Below, in pieces: positions 51,705-61,101 of a stretch of 64,000 bases of DNA. Below the pieces are notes generated by a model. It was not told the origin of the DNA and ran no database searches. It was given only the letters and a program-made list of their open reading frames with translations. Within the stretch, counting starts at the first letter, position 1. The number at the start of each line of letters is the position of its first letter. Made by a program: the position numbers and the translations under genes. The DNA comes from Sphingobacterium sp. SGR-19 (GTDB lineage Bacteria; Bacteroidota; Bacteroidia; Sphingobacteriales; Sphingobacteriaceae), in the NCBI RefSeq assembly GCF_011043555.1, contig NZ_JAAKGS010000002.1, positions 124,001-188,000 of the forward strand. Direction: 5' to 3'.

Positions 51705-53731
51705 ACAACATGAAAGCAAAAAAGAGTCTACTTATACTGGCTTTGTCTGGTTTGTTAACCGGACAGTTACATGCGCAAGAAAAAGCGATTACAAATACCG
51801 GTGAAAGTCCTTTCGCCATACAAAATGCCGTAAATATGGGGGATGTGTCTTGGACAAAGGGTTTCTGGGCAGAACGTACGAGCGTTTGTTACGAGCGTAT
51901 GGTACCCCACCTTTGGGATGTCTACACGAGCGCGGATATCAGCCACGCTTACCGCAACTTTGAGATTGCTGCGGGTCTAGAGGAGGGAGAGCATAAGGGA
52001 CCCTCGTTTCATGATGGCGATTTTTATAAAACACTGGAGGCGGTCTGTGCATTGTATGCGCAGACGAAAGACGAGCGTTTGCTGCAAATGATCGATGAAG
52101 TGACGCCCGTGATAGCAAAATCGCAACGCGAAGATGGATATATCTACACAAAAGCAACCATCGACCAACGTAATTCTGGTGAGAACATCGAATTCCAAGA
52201 CCGTTTAAGCTTTGAAGCCTATAACATCGGGCATCTGATGACCGCCGGATGCATACACTACCGGGTAACGGGAAACAATAACCTCTTGAATATAGCGATT
52301 AAGGCGGCAGATTATCTCTACGGTTTCTATAAAAAATCAAATCCCACCTTAGCGCGAAATGCGATATGTCCATCTCATTACATGGGAACAATCGAGCTGT
52401 ATCGCACCACGAAAGACCCTAAATATTTAGAATTGGCGCAACACCTGATCGATATTAAAGGAGAAATTGAAGACGGTACGGATGACAATCAAGATCGTAT
52501 TCCGTTCCGTCAACAAAATAAAGCCATGGGGCATGCGGTGAGGGCTAGTTATCTTTACGCCGGCGTAACCGATCTGGTTACGGAAATACAAGATACCACG
52601 TTGAGCAATCGTCTTTTTGCGATATGGGATGATGTCGTTAAGCACAAAATGTATATTACCGGCGGTCTAGGTTCCTTGTATGATGGGACATCACCCGATG
52701 GTACTTCTTATAACCCCGCAGATGTACAAAAAATACATCAGGCTTTTGGTCGAGATTATCAGCTGCCAAATTTAACAGCACATAATGAAACCTGTGCGAA
52801 TATCGGTAACATGCTCTGGAATTGGCGCATGGCAACATTGACCGGGGATGCGAAATACATCGACGTACTTGAATTGGCACTTTACAACAGTGTATTATCC
52901 GGTATTAGCTTGGATGGAGACAAATTTTTATATACTAATCCGCTAAGCTACTCGTCTAATCTGCCTTTCCAACAACGTTGGTCGAAAAAACGTGTTCCAT
53001 ACATTTCGCTGTCTAATTGTTGTCCGCCCAATGTGGTTCGTACAATCGCGGAGGTTAGCAGTTATGCCTATAGCGTTTCCGATGACGCTGTATGGGTGAA
53101 CCTGTTTGGTGGAAATGTCCTCGATACGGAATATAAAGGCCGAAAAATTAAAATTTCACAAGAGTCTAACTATCCGTGGGATGGTGTCGCGTCGTTTGTT
53201 GTGGAGGAATTGCCGGCAAACTATGCGCTGAAACTGCGTATACCCGGTTGGGCCGAAGAAGCAGAAATCACGCACAACAATAAAAAGGTGAATTTTCAGT
53301 TAGAAAAGGGATATGCTAAATTAGCTGGATCCTTTAAAAAAGGAGATCGCATCATCTTGCGCCTACCTATGCAAGTGACTTTTATGGAGGCCAATCCGTT
53401 AGTTGAGGAAGCACGAAACGAGGTCGCTGTAATGCGTGGTCCGGTTGTGTACTGCTTGGAAAAAGAAGATATTCCGGCAGATCTCGATTTATTTAATCTG
53501 AAAGTAAAAACATCTGTTAAGTTTGAACCGGTACAAGAAACGGTAATGGGACAATCGATCGTTTTCCTTAAAGGAAACGCATATACCGATAATACAGAAC
53601 AATGGAATTCTCTCTACCGAAAAGTAACTGCTGAAGATCAAAAAGAAGTGGCTATTCGTTTGGTCCCGTATTTCGCCTGGGGAAACCGAACATTTGGTGA
53701 TATGGCTGTTTGGCTGCCACGTAAAAATTAA
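51701..53731 (+). CDS. GH127 family hydrolase (beta-L-arabinofuranosidase or aceric-acid hydrolase type)
   Basis: This 676-residue secreted protein has a signal peptide ending near QLHAQ. It folds as an (alpha/alpha)6 barrel with the GH127 metal/cysteine site: AHNETCANIG (Glu about 363, Cys about 365) and LSNCCPPNVVRT (Cys about 440 and 441). In this family a Zn-bound cysteine is the nucleophile, and all of these residues are present. Characterised members release beta-L-arabinofuranose, while the RG-II member BT1003 acts on aceric acid. The rhamnogalacturonan setting leaves both open. It overlaps the GH106 gene by 4 bases and is followed 7 bases later by an acetylesterase. Confidence 0.92.
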   Translation: MNNMKAKKSLLILALSGLLTGQLHAQEKAITNTGESPFAIQNAVNMGDVSWTKGFWAERTSVCYERMVPHLWDVYTSADISHAYRNFEIAAGLEEGEHKGPSFHDGDFYKTLEAVCALYAQTKDERLLQMIDEVTPVIAKSQREDGYIYTKATIDQRNSGENIEFQDRLSFEAYNIGHLMTAGCIHYRVTGNNNLLNIAIKAADYLYGFYKKSNPTLARNAICPSHYMGTIELYRTTKDPKYLELAQHLIDIKGEIEDGTDDNQDRIPFRQQNKAMGHAVRASYLYAGVTDLVTEIQDTTLSNRLFAIWDDVVKHKMYITGGLGSLYDGTSPDGTSYNPADVQKIHQAFGRDYQLPNLTAHNETCANIGNMLWNWRMATLTGDAKYIDVLELALYNSVLSGISLDGDKFLYTNPLSYSSNLPFQQRWSKKRVPYISLSNCCPPNVVRTIAEVSSYAYSVSDDAVWVNLFGGNVLDTEYKGRKIKISQESNYPWDGVASFVVEELPANYALKLRIPGWAEEAEITHNNKKVNFQLEKGYAKLAGSFKKGDRIILRLPMQVTFMEANPLVEEARNEVAVMRGPVVYCLEKEDIPADLDLFNLKVKTSVKFEPVQETVMGQSIVFLKGNAYTDNTEQWNSLYRKVTAEDQKEVAIRLVPYFAWGNRTFGDMAVWLPRKN

Positions 53732-53738
53732 AGGAAAT

Positions 53739-55157
53739 ATGAAATATTTAATCGTCTTTCTATTATTATCCGTCTCCTTTAGCACGCGAGCGGAGATCCG
53801 CCTTTCCGCTATTTTTACCGATGGGATCGTACTGCAACAACAAAAGAGCGTTCCGATCTGGGGTTGGGCAAGAAACGGCACGACGGTACAGGTGGAAACT
53901 TCTTGGGATAAGAAGCGATATGAGGTGAAGACTAATGCAAAAGGTGCTTGGCGTTTATTTATCCAGACGCCCCTCGCGGGCGGGCCCTATAATATTGCCA
54001 TTTCTGAAGAGAATACCGTGGTCTTAAACGACGTATGGATTGGCGAGGTGTGGTTGTGTTCGGGGCAATCCAATATGGAAATGCCAATGAAAGGCTATCC
54101 GGCGCAGCCAATCATGGGTAGTACGACGGCGATTCTAGAATCGTCGGATGAACAGCTACGCTTATATACCGTGCCGCGCAATCCTTTGTTGAAACCAGCA
54201 GACGACAGTAAGCCCTCGGCGTGGAAGAAAGCTACTCCGGAAAATGTTGCTAATTTCAGTGCGACAGCGTATTTCTTTGGGCAGCGTTTACGGAAAATAT
54301 TAAAGGTTCCTGTAGGTCTTATCCATAGCAGTTATGGAGGCTCTAATGTAGAAGCCTGGATGGACGCTGCTTGGCTGAAAGATATGGAAGGTGTTGACAT
54401 TCCTGAGCAAGAAGAAGGGCTTAAAGATAAAAATAGGCAACCGACGATGCTATACAATGGTATGATTAATCCCATAGCAGGTTATGGTGTAAAAGGTATC
54501 ATCTGGTATCAGGGCGAATCGAACTACGAAAGACCCGACCAATACGAGGTCTTGTTTCCGAGGATGGTCGCCAAGTATCGGGAATTGTGGGAGGATGATA
54601 CGCTGCCTTTTTACTATGCGCAAATTGCGCCCTTTGACTATGGTTCCCTGCCGCCGTACCATGTAGGTGGAAAATACAACTCCGCTTTTATACGGGATGC
54701 GCAGCGGAAGTCGCTTGCCAACATACCGCATTCGGGTATGGCTGTAACGATGGATCTGGGAGAGGCTAACTGTATACACCCGGCGCGAAAGAAAGAAGGA
54801 GGGGATCGCTTAGCTTTATTGGCTCTAGGGGATTCTTACCATATAGAAGGACTGAACCACAGGAGTCCAGTTTACGATAGTATTGCTATTGAAGGTAGTA
54901 CAGTTACGGTACAATTTAAGGATGCGCCATTGGGGTTGACATCTTTCGGAAAGGATATCAAAAGCTTTGAAATTGCTGGAGAAAATAAAGTTTTCTATCC
55001 CGCGAATGCGATTGTACAGGGGAAAACGATCGTTGTGTCGTCTCCACGTGTAGCCAAACCCGTTGCTGTACGCTATGCGTTTAAAGATTTTGTGATCGGA
55101 GACTTGTTCGGGGTCAATGGTTTACCGGTAAGTTCATTCCGAACTGATGATTGGTAA
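53739..55157 (+). CDS. SGNH sialate/carbohydrate O-acetylesterase
   Basis: This 472-residue secreted protein has a signal peptide ending near FSTRA. Motifs of the SGNH esterases annotated as sialate 9-O-acetylesterases are LCSGQSNMEMP (catalytic Ser), GLIHSSYGGSNVEAWM, IIWYQGESNY and, near the C-terminus, NCIHPARKKEGGDRLA (catalytic His). The last block differs from the usual DIHP by carrying NCIHP, so the Asp of the dyad is replaced. Acetyl groups decorate pectins and RG-II sugars, so a pectic acetylesterase role is likelier than sialate. The start at 53739 follows AAGGAA and is preferred over an ATG at 53694 inside the GH127 gene. Confidence 0.87.
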   Translation: MKYLIVFLLLSVSFSTRAEIRLSAIFTDGIVLQQQKSVPIWGWARNGTTVQVETSWDKKRYEVKTNAKGAWRLFIQTPLAGGPYNIAISEENTVVLNDVWIGEVWLCSGQSNMEMPMKGYPAQPIMGSTTAILESSDEQLRLYTVPRNPLLKPADDSKPSAWKKATPENVANFSATAYFFGQRLRKILKVPVGLIHSSYGGSNVEAWMDAAWLKDMEGVDIPEQEEGLKDKNRQPTMLYNGMINPIAGYGVKGIIWYQGESNYERPDQYEVLFPRMVAKYRELWEDDTLPFYYAQIAPFDYGSLPPYHVGGKYNSAFIRDAQRKSLANIPHSGMAVTMDLGEANCIHPARKKEGGDRLALLALGDSYHIEGLNHRSPVYDSIAIEGSTVTVQFKDAPLGLTSFGKDIKSFEIAGENKVFYPANAIVQGKTIVVSSPRVAKPVAVRYAFKDFVIGDLFGVNGLPVSSFRTDDW

Positions 55158-55163
55158 TTTTTT

Positions 55164-55187
55164 TCCACTTTTGACCGCAAAAGTGGA
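55164..55187. terminator. Perfect 10-bp hairpin after the esterase gene
   Basis: TCCACTTTTG / CAAAAGTGGA with a four-base loop starts 7 bases after the stop codon. A T-run lies on its left side and none on its right, so as an intrinsic terminator it fits the - strand better than the + strand. It may instead be an RNA-processing or repeat element. Confidence 0.45.
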
Positions 55188-55196
55188 GCAAAACTC

Positions 55197-55271
55197 GTCA
55201 CTTCGGATATTTGACAGGAAGGGATAGTACTAAGGATGAGTTTGTGCAGTCGTCAAATATCCGGAGGTGAC
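55197..55271. repeat. Long imperfect inverted repeat with 36-base loop
   Basis: The left arm GTCACTTCGGATATTTGAC (55197-55215) pairs with the right arm GTCAAATATCCGGAGGTGAC (55252-55271) with one wobble and one bulged base. Flanking AAAA and TTTT can extend it. A third palindrome, TTTTTGCAAAAA, follows at 55321-55332. No coding gene is present between 55158 and 55379. The cluster of three palindromes could mark a mobile repeat, a processing site, or a promoter-operator for the downstream gene, since the left arm contains GATATTTG. Confidence 0.6.
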
Positions 55272-55379
55272 TTTTAGGTGTTAATTAGGGTTTATTGCAA
55301 TGCCTTGTAAGGGTCTTTTCTTTTTGCAAAAAAGGAAGACGCGTGATAGGTGAAGATCCAAACAATGAAATAGTACAAA

Positions 55380-57707
55380 ATGAATCGATTAACATATATA
55401 GCTCTTTTGGTATGCTGTATGCAGCTCTCCGCTAAAGTATGCGCTCAGGAGTTTGATTGGGAAGATTATTATATCACCTGGGATAAACCGAGTAAACATT
55501 CCGGAGAGTCCATGCCATTGGGTGGCGGCGATATAGGTCTGAACGTATGGGTAGAAAACGGAGATATTCTTTTTTATTTAGGCAAATCGGGTGCTTTTGA
55601 TGAGAATAATACCTTATTGAAACTCGGTCGGGTACGCCTAAAACTTTATCCTAACCCGTTTGAAGGTGCCGCGTTCCAGCAGCAATTGCAGGTTGATAAG
55701 GGACAGGTGATTATTTCGGGAGAAAAAAATGGCGTGAAGGCGGACGTGTTCTTATGGGTAGATGTGGAACGTCCGAATGTCTATGTAGATGTTCAAGCGA
55801 ATAAAAATGTTGACGTAGAAGCATCTTATGAAAATTGGCGCTATAAGGAGCTTTACCCGAAGAAGCGGGAAAATAACGCAAACTCCTGGAAATGGGCACC
55901 TCCACATGAGGTGGTGACAAAACGTGATAGTATTGACGCCATAGATAATAGAATTGTTTTTTTTCACCAAAATACCGATAGTACCGTGTTTGATATCGTC
56001 GTGCGTCAACAAGGTATGGAAACCGTGAAGGATTCGTTGTATAATCCATTGACTGATTTGGTGTCAGGAGGTGTGTTGCAAGGGAAGAATTTTCATTTTA
56101 TCGAAGAACGCTTCGGCAAATACATGGAAACTAACTATAAGGCTTGGGTTCTGAAAAGTAAGAAGCCTGCTAGGAAACACGACTTACAGGTTTCTTTACA
56201 TGTGGCAGGTCCGGTTTCTGTAGCCGAATGGCAAGGGCAATTGCATGCGCTGTCCAATCCAACCGAACCCAAAGCCCAGATCAAACGTAAAAATTTGGAC
56301 TGGTGGCGTGCTTTCTGGGAAAGAAGCTATATCCGGATACAACCTACGCGACCCGACGAAAAAGATGAAAGTTGGCAGGTAGGGCGCAATTATCAGCTTT
56401 TTCGTTTTATGTTGGCAGCGAACGCTTATGGCAAATATCCGACCAAATTTAATGGAGGACTGTTCACGTATGATCCGTCTTCGATTGACAGTACGATGAA
56501 CTTTACGCCTGATTTCCGCAATTGGGGAGGAGGTACGCATACTGCGCAAAACCAACGTTTGGTATATTGGCCTATGCTAAAAAGCGGCGACTTTGATATG
56601 ATGCCTGCACAGTTTCAATTTTACCAACGGATACAACGCAATGCGGAATGGCGATCGAAGGTGTATTGGGGGCACGGTGGAGCGAGTTTTACCGAGCAGA
56701 TCGAAAATTTCGGTTTGCCTAATCCAGCAGAATATAATTGGAAACGACCAAAAAGCCACGACAAAGGATTACAATACAACGCTTGGCTAGAACACCAATG
56801 GGATACGGTATTGGAGTTTTGTATGATGATGCTGGAAACAGCAAATTATAGTGATGCCGATATTCGACCCTATATCCCCTTTATAGAGAGTTGCCTGCGT
56901 TTCTTTGACGAACATTATCAATACCGCGCAAAGCAACTTGGAAGTAAGATACTGGATCAGAATGGACATTTGATCTTTTACCCCGGATCCTCTGCCGAAA
57001 CGTATAAAATGGCATACAATGCCTCTACTACCGTGGCTGCACTGCAGGAGGTAACACGACGGATGTTGTCGCTTTCTTCAACAGAAGTAAACGATAGCTT
57101 GCGCACATATTTACAAGAGTTTCAAAAGAAGATTCCGCCTTTACCTATCCGGGAATTAGATGGTAAAAGAATGCTGGCCCCCGCTGAATTGTGGTCGCGT
57201 ATCAACAATACGGAAGCTCCGCAACTCTATGGCGTGTATCCATGGGGGATATATGGTATTGGAAAACCGGATATAGACATAGCGTTAAATACCTTTCATC
57301 ACGATCCCGATGTTTTAAAATTCCGAAGCCATGTTGGTTGGAAACAAGATAACATCTTCGCTGCACGCTTAGGACTGACTGAGGAGGCTAAGAAATTTAC
57401 AACCCTGAAATTGAAAAATGCGGATAGACGATTTCCCACCTTTTGGGGGCCAGGCTTTGATTGGGTACCGGATCACAACTGGGGAGGATCTGGCATGATT
57501 GGTTTGCAAGAAATGTTGTTGCAAGCAGTCGACGATAAACTCTATCTTTTTCCTTCATGGCCGACAAAATGGGATGTCGACTTCAAACTCCACGCACCGA
57601 AGCAAACAACGGTGGAAGGTAAATTACGAAACGGTAAGCTAATCGATTTACGGGTGCTGCCGAAAGAGCGAACAAAGGATGTGGTGAATATGTTAGACGG
57701 TTTATAA
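55380..57707 (+). CDS. DUF5703-type (alpha/alpha)6 glycoside hydrolase-like protein
   Basis: This 775-residue secreted protein has a signal peptide ending near SAKVCAQ. Its N-terminal beta-sandwich (YYITWDKPSKHSGESMPLGGGDIGLNVWVENGD split over residues 29-60) is what I recognise as DUF5703. It is followed by an (alpha/alpha)6 barrel related in layout to GH95/GH65: NYQLFRFMLAANAYGKYPTKFNGGLF, NWGGGTHTAQNQRLVYWPML and PGFDWVPDHNWGG. The last segment (LHAPKQTTVEGKLRNGKLIDL) resembles the C-terminal sandwich of GH95 enzymes. The activity is unknown to me; an exo-acting glycosidase on a pectic side chain is plausible. It is separated from the esterase by 222 bases with palindromes and may have its own promoter. 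Confidence 0.75.
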   Translation: MNRLTYIALLVCCMQLSAKVCAQEFDWEDYYITWDKPSKHSGESMPLGGGDIGLNVWVENGDILFYLGKSGAFDENNTLLKLGRVRLKLYPNPFEGAAFQQQLQVDKGQVIISGEKNGVKADVFLWVDVERPNVYVDVQANKNVDVEASYENWRYKELYPKKRENNANSWKWAPPHEVVTKRDSIDAIDNRIVFFHQNTDSTVFDIVVRQQGMETVKDSLYNPLTDLVSGGVLQGKNFHFIEERFGKYMETNYKAWVLKSKKPARKHDLQVSLHVAGPVSVAEWQGQLHALSNPTEPKAQIKRKNLDWWRAFWERSYIRIQPTRPDEKDESWQVGRNYQLFRFMLAANAYGKYPTKFNGGLFTYDPSSIDSTMNFTPDFRNWGGGTHTAQNQRLVYWPMLKSGDFDMMPAQFQFYQRIQRNAEWRSKVYWGHGGASFTEQIENFGLPNPAEYNWKRPKSHDKGLQYNAWLEHQWDTVLEFCMMMLETANYSDADIRPYIPFIESCLRFFDEHYQYRAKQLGSKILDQNGHLIFYPGSSAETYKMAYNASTTVAALQEVTRRMLSLSSTEVNDSLRTYLQEFQKKIPPLPIRELDGKRMLAPAELWSRINNTEAPQLYGVYPWGIYGIGKPDIDIALNTFHHDPDVLKFRSHVGWKQDNIFAARLGLTEEAKKFTTLKLKNADRRFPTFWGPGFDWVPDHNWGGSGMIGLQEMLLQAVDDKLYLFPSWPTKWDVDFKLHAPKQTTVEGKLRNGKLIDLRVLPKERTKDVVNMLDGL

Positions 57708-57773
57708 TAAACCGCACTTACAAATGCCGAAACCCGAAACGACTCGTCGAAGATAATTATGCGTTGTGGACTA

Positions 57774-57787
57774 TGTCATACATGACA
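57774..57787. promoter_or_regulatory. Short palindrome upstream of rhaT (possible operator)
   Basis: TGTCAT-AC-ATGACA is a perfect 6-bp inverted repeat with a 2-base centre, typical of a dimeric regulator site. It lies 81 bases before the rhaT start, in the 160-base gap following the DUF5703 gene. Confidence 0.4.
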
Positions 57788-57792
57788 GAACA

Positions 57793-57845
57793 TAACAGTT
57801 TTCTATAATATTCCCTTTACCTTAGAAAACTGTTACATATGATCT
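57793..57845. repeat. Perfect 13-bp inverted repeat in the rhaT leader
   Basis: TAACAGTTTTCTA (57793-57805) and TAGAAAACTGTTA (57833-57845) are exact reverse complements separated by 27 bases. The right arm ends 22 bases before the rhaT ATG. It could be a pair of operator half-sites, or an RNA stem-loop that affects transcription or translation of rhaT. Confidence 0.6.
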
Positions 57846-57867
57846 ATACTATTATAATACATAATTT

Positions 57868-58941
57868 ATGAATGCATTAGCAGGTGTTTTGTTTCACTTT
57901 ATCGGTGGATTCGCATCGGGGAGTTTCTATGTCCCCTATAAAAAAGTAAAAGGTTGGTCATGGGAGTCCATGTGGATTCTCGGCGGACTATTTTCCTGGA
58001 TTATCGTACCGCCATTAGCGGCATGGTTGACCATTCCGAATTTTGGGGATATTATCCGCGAAGCGGGAACCTCGACACTTGGCTATACTTACCTGTTTGG
58101 ATTGCTTTGGGGAATCGGTGGTTTAACCTATGGACTCGGTGTCCGTTACCTCGGCGTTTCGTTGGGAAGTAGCGTCATGTTAGGTTTGAGTATGGTATTT
58201 GGTTCGTTAATGCCTGCCATTTATTACTTTTTCAATCAGTCACCCGGAAAACATGGAATTGACTATTTCTTTACGACGAATGCAGGGATTTGTGTAATGG
58301 TTGGTCTTGTGGTTTGTATCGTTGGGATATACCTCTGTGGCCGAGCTGGTTTTCTGAAAGAAAGAAGTTTATCCACCCTCTCTGTCGAGGCAAAATCAGA
58401 TTATAATTTTGGAGTAGGCATTGTTGTGGCGATCGTTTCGGGTGTATTGAGTGCCTGTTTTAACTTTGGTATCGAAGCTGGGAAGCCGATGGCAGATGTT
58501 GCCAATCAGATTTGGAAGGCAGCGAATCCTAATCAGGGAGAATTCCTGTACCAAAACAATGTGAGCTACGTCGTTATTCTATGGGGAGGTTTCACCACTA
58601 ATGTCATCTGGTGTCTCTACTTATTGGCCAAAAACAAAACGTTTTCGGATTATACGAAGAAAACCGCGCCGCTGCGAAAGAATCTTTTGCTGTGCGCCTT
58701 AGCCGGAACAACCTGGTATTTGCAATTTTTCTTTTATGGTATGGGTGAAAGCCGTCTTGGCAACGGAGCAAGTTCCTGGATATTGCACATGGCATTTATC
58801 ATATTAATAGCCAATGCCTGGGGCGTCATCCTGAAGGAATGGAAGGGGGTAAATAAATCAACCTATACCGCTATTATCGCAGGTATTTTGACGATTATAC
58901 TCTCCATTTGTATTGTCGGATTTGCAAAAACATTAGAATAA
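57868..58941 (+). CDS. rhaT: L-rhamnose:H+ symporter RhaT
   Basis: This 357-residue inner-membrane protein has ten hydrophobic segments. RhaT-specific stretches are GVLFHFIGGFASGSFYVPYKKVKGWSWE split near residues 6-33, GIGGLTYGLGVRYLGVSLG, GVLSACFNFGIEAGKPM and QFFFYGMGESRLG. It imports L-rhamnose released by the GH78 and GH106 enzymes encoded upstream. It is the first gene of the rha operon, with the aldolase gene 28 bases downstream. Its leader contains a palindrome and a 13-bp inverted repeat, suggesting regulation at this point. No RhaR/RhaS AraC-type regulator gene is present in the window. Confidence 0.95.
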   Translation: MNALAGVLFHFIGGFASGSFYVPYKKVKGWSWESMWILGGLFSWIIVPPLAAWLTIPNFGDIIREAGTSTLGYTYLFGLLWGIGGLTYGLGVRYLGVSLGSSVMLGLSMVFGSLMPAIYYFFNQSPGKHGIDYFFTTNAGICVMVGLVVCIVGIYLCGRAGFLKERSLSTLSVEAKSDYNFGVGIVVAIVSGVLSACFNFGIEAGKPMADVANQIWKAANPNQGEFLYQNNVSYVVILWGGFTTNVIWCLYLLAKNKTFSDYTKKTAPLRKNLLLCALAGTTWYLQFFFYGMGESRLGNGASSWILHMAFIILIANAWGVILKEWKGVNKSTYTAIIAGILTIILSICIVGFAKTLE

Positions 58942-58969
58942 TAAAAATAACATCAAAATTTATACAACC

Positions 58970-61078
58970 GTGAAAGAATACAAACATGTAAACTATCTAT
59001 GGGATGAACAAAAAGCAAAATCGCTTGAAGGTGATGAAGTTGCTTTATTGTTGTATCGCTCCAACTTGTTGGGGTCAGATTTGCGAATTACAAATTATGG
59101 CGGGGGAAATACGTCATGCAAAACAATTGATAAAGATCCGTTGACTGGCGAAGAAGTGGAAGTGATGTGGATTAAAGGCTCCGGGGGAGATATCGGTACA
59201 CTAAAAAAATCCGGATTGGGGGCCTTGTATGTCGAGCGTTTGCGTAATCTGGAGAATGTATACCGTGGTATTGAACACGAAGATGAAATGGTAGAGTTGT
59301 TCAACCATTGTATCTTTGATCTGAACTCGAAAGCGCCATCCATTGATACGCCGTTGCACGGTTTTCTTCCGTTCAAACATATCGATCATCTGCATCCAGA
59401 TGCGGCTATCGCGATCGCAGCAGCAAAAGATGGTAAGAAAATTACACAGGAACTTTTCAACGGTACTATCGGTTGGGTAGAATGGCAGAAGCCGGGCTTT
59501 GATCTCGGGTTGCAATTGCGAGCTTGCTTGGATGAAAATCCAGGTATTCGTGGTATCATGTTGGGTTCCCATGGACTGTTTACTTGGGGTGATACGGCTT
59601 ATGAGAGTTATGTCAACTCACTGGATGTTATCGAAACCTGTGCGGAATATTTGGCGCAGAACTATGGTAAAAATAGGCCCGTATTCGGCGGACAAAAGAT
59701 TGAAAGCTTATCGGCAGATGCACGTCGTGAGCAAGCTGCAAAACTAGCACCTGTTTTAAGAGGGTTTTGTTCCAGCGAACGCCACATGATCGGACATTTT
59801 ACTGATGATGATAAAGTGCTGGAATATATTAACTCCAACGATTTGGAGCGCTTGGCTCCGCTGGGTACCAGCTGTCCAGACCACTTCTTACGAACAAAGA
59901 TTCAACCACTTATCCTTAACTTGGATAAAGGTGCTGACTTGAGTGATATAAATGCTGTGAAGGTACAGCTTGAGCCGCTGTTTGAAGATTACAGGGCCAT
60001 GTATACCGAATATTACGAAACCTGTAAGCATGCTAACAGCCCGGCTATTCGCGATAGAAACCCCGTGATTATCCTGTATCCTGGTGTAGGAATGTTTGCG
60101 TTTGCAAAAGACAAACAAACCGCACGTGTAGCAGCAGAATTTTACATCAATGCTATCAACGTGATGAAAGGTTCTGAAGCGGTTAGTGAATACACTTCTT
60201 TGCCTCGTCAGGAAGCCTTCAATATCGAATATTGGTTATTGGAGGAGGCAAAACTACAGCGTATGCCAAAACCGAAGGCATTGTCGGGTAAAATTGCGTT
60301 AGTGACAGGAAGCGCTGGTGGAATCGGCAAAGCAATCGCGAAAAAATTTGCAAATGAAGGTGCAGTCGTCTTATTGAATGATTTAAATGCAGAACGCCTC
60401 GAAGGCGCCAAGCAAGAATTTATCGATCTGTTTGGAAAGGACGCAGTGGCTACAGCAGTACTGGATGTTACCAATCAGGAGCAAATAGAGGAAGCATTAA
60501 AAGAAGCTGCATTGGCTTTTGGTGGTGTGGATATCATCGTAAACAATGCCGGTTTGTCCATTTCTAAATCCATCGAAGACCATACGCAGAAAGATTGGAA
60601 TTTGCTATACGATGTGTTGGTGAAAGGTCAATTCTTGGTGACACAAGGCGCTACAAAAGTATTAAAAGCCCAAAATATCGGTGGCGACATTGTGAATATT
60701 GTTAGCAAGAATGCCTTGGTAAGCGGGCCGAACAATGCAGGATACGGAAGTGCAAAAGCTGCGCAACTTCATCTCAGCCGCTTGAATGCAGCAGAACTTG
60801 GCGCAGCCAAAATCCGCGTGAATGTTGTGAATCCGGATGCGGTTATCTCCGATAGTAATATCTGGGCCGGCGGATGGGCAGAAGGTCGTGCCAAAGCTTA
60901 CGGCATTACCGTTGAGGAATTACCAGCATACTATGCAAAACGTACGTTGTTAAACGAAATTATTTTACCGGATGATATCGCCAATGCTTGCTTTGCCTTT
61001 GTGGGTGGTAACTTGAATAAGTCGACGGGGAATGTGCTCAACGTTGACGGAGGCGTAGCGATGGCATTCGTACGTTAG
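58970..61078 (+). CDS. Bifunctional rhamnulose-1-phosphate aldolase / short-chain dehydrogenase
   Basis: This 702-residue cytoplasmic fusion has two parts. Residues 1 to about 430 form a class II aldolase domain (NYGGGNTSCKT; metal-binding histidines in HGFLPFKHIDHLHPDA and SHGLFTWG). Residues about 435-702 form a short-chain dehydrogenase with the Rossmann motif ALVTGSAGGIGKAI, NNAG and the catalytic GYGSAKAA (Tyr-x3-Lys). It splits rhamnulose-1-phosphate into dihydroxyacetone phosphate and L-lactaldehyde; the dehydrogenase half is thought to oxidise lactaldehyde to lactate. The start is a GTG at 58970, because no ATG lies between it and the conserved N-terminus. It is in the rha operon between rhaT and the isomerase gene. 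Confidence 0.94.
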   Translation: MKEYKHVNYLWDEQKAKSLEGDEVALLLYRSNLLGSDLRITNYGGGNTSCKTIDKDPLTGEEVEVMWIKGSGGDIGTLKKSGLGALYVERLRNLENVYRGIEHEDEMVELFNHCIFDLNSKAPSIDTPLHGFLPFKHIDHLHPDAAIAIAAAKDGKKITQELFNGTIGWVEWQKPGFDLGLQLRACLDENPGIRGIMLGSHGLFTWGDTAYESYVNSLDVIETCAEYLAQNYGKNRPVFGGQKIESLSADARREQAAKLAPVLRGFCSSERHMIGHFTDDDKVLEYINSNDLERLAPLGTSCPDHFLRTKIQPLILNLDKGADLSDINAVKVQLEPLFEDYRAMYTEYYETCKHANSPAIRDRNPVIILYPGVGMFAFAKDKQTARVAAEFYINAINVMKGSEAVSEYTSLPRQEAFNIEYWLLEEAKLQRMPKPKALSGKIALVTGSAGGIGKAIAKKFANEGAVVLLNDLNAERLEGAKQEFIDLFGKDAVATAVLDVTNQEQIEEALKEAALAFGGVDIIVNNAGLSISKSIEDHTQKDWNLLYDVLVKGQFLVTQGATKVLKAQNIGGDIVNIVSKNALVSGPNNAGYGSAKAAQLHLSRLNAAELGAAKIRVNVVNPDAVISDSNIWAGGWAEGRAKAYGITVEELPAYYAKRTLLNEIILPDDIANACFAFVGGNLNKSTGNVLNVDGGVAMAFVR

Positions 61079-61101
61079 TTTTTTTACTTAATTTTAAAAA
61101 G

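Noticed and set aside
53739..55157. Sialic-acid degradation function
   Set aside because: The window has no sialidase, sialate lyase or NAG epimerase. The neighbours are rhamnogalacturonan-type glycosidases, so the family name is taken only as a fold label.
55197..55271. Insertion-sequence terminal inverted repeats
   Set aside because: The arms are only 36 bases apart with no transposase gene, and no flanking target duplication is evident.
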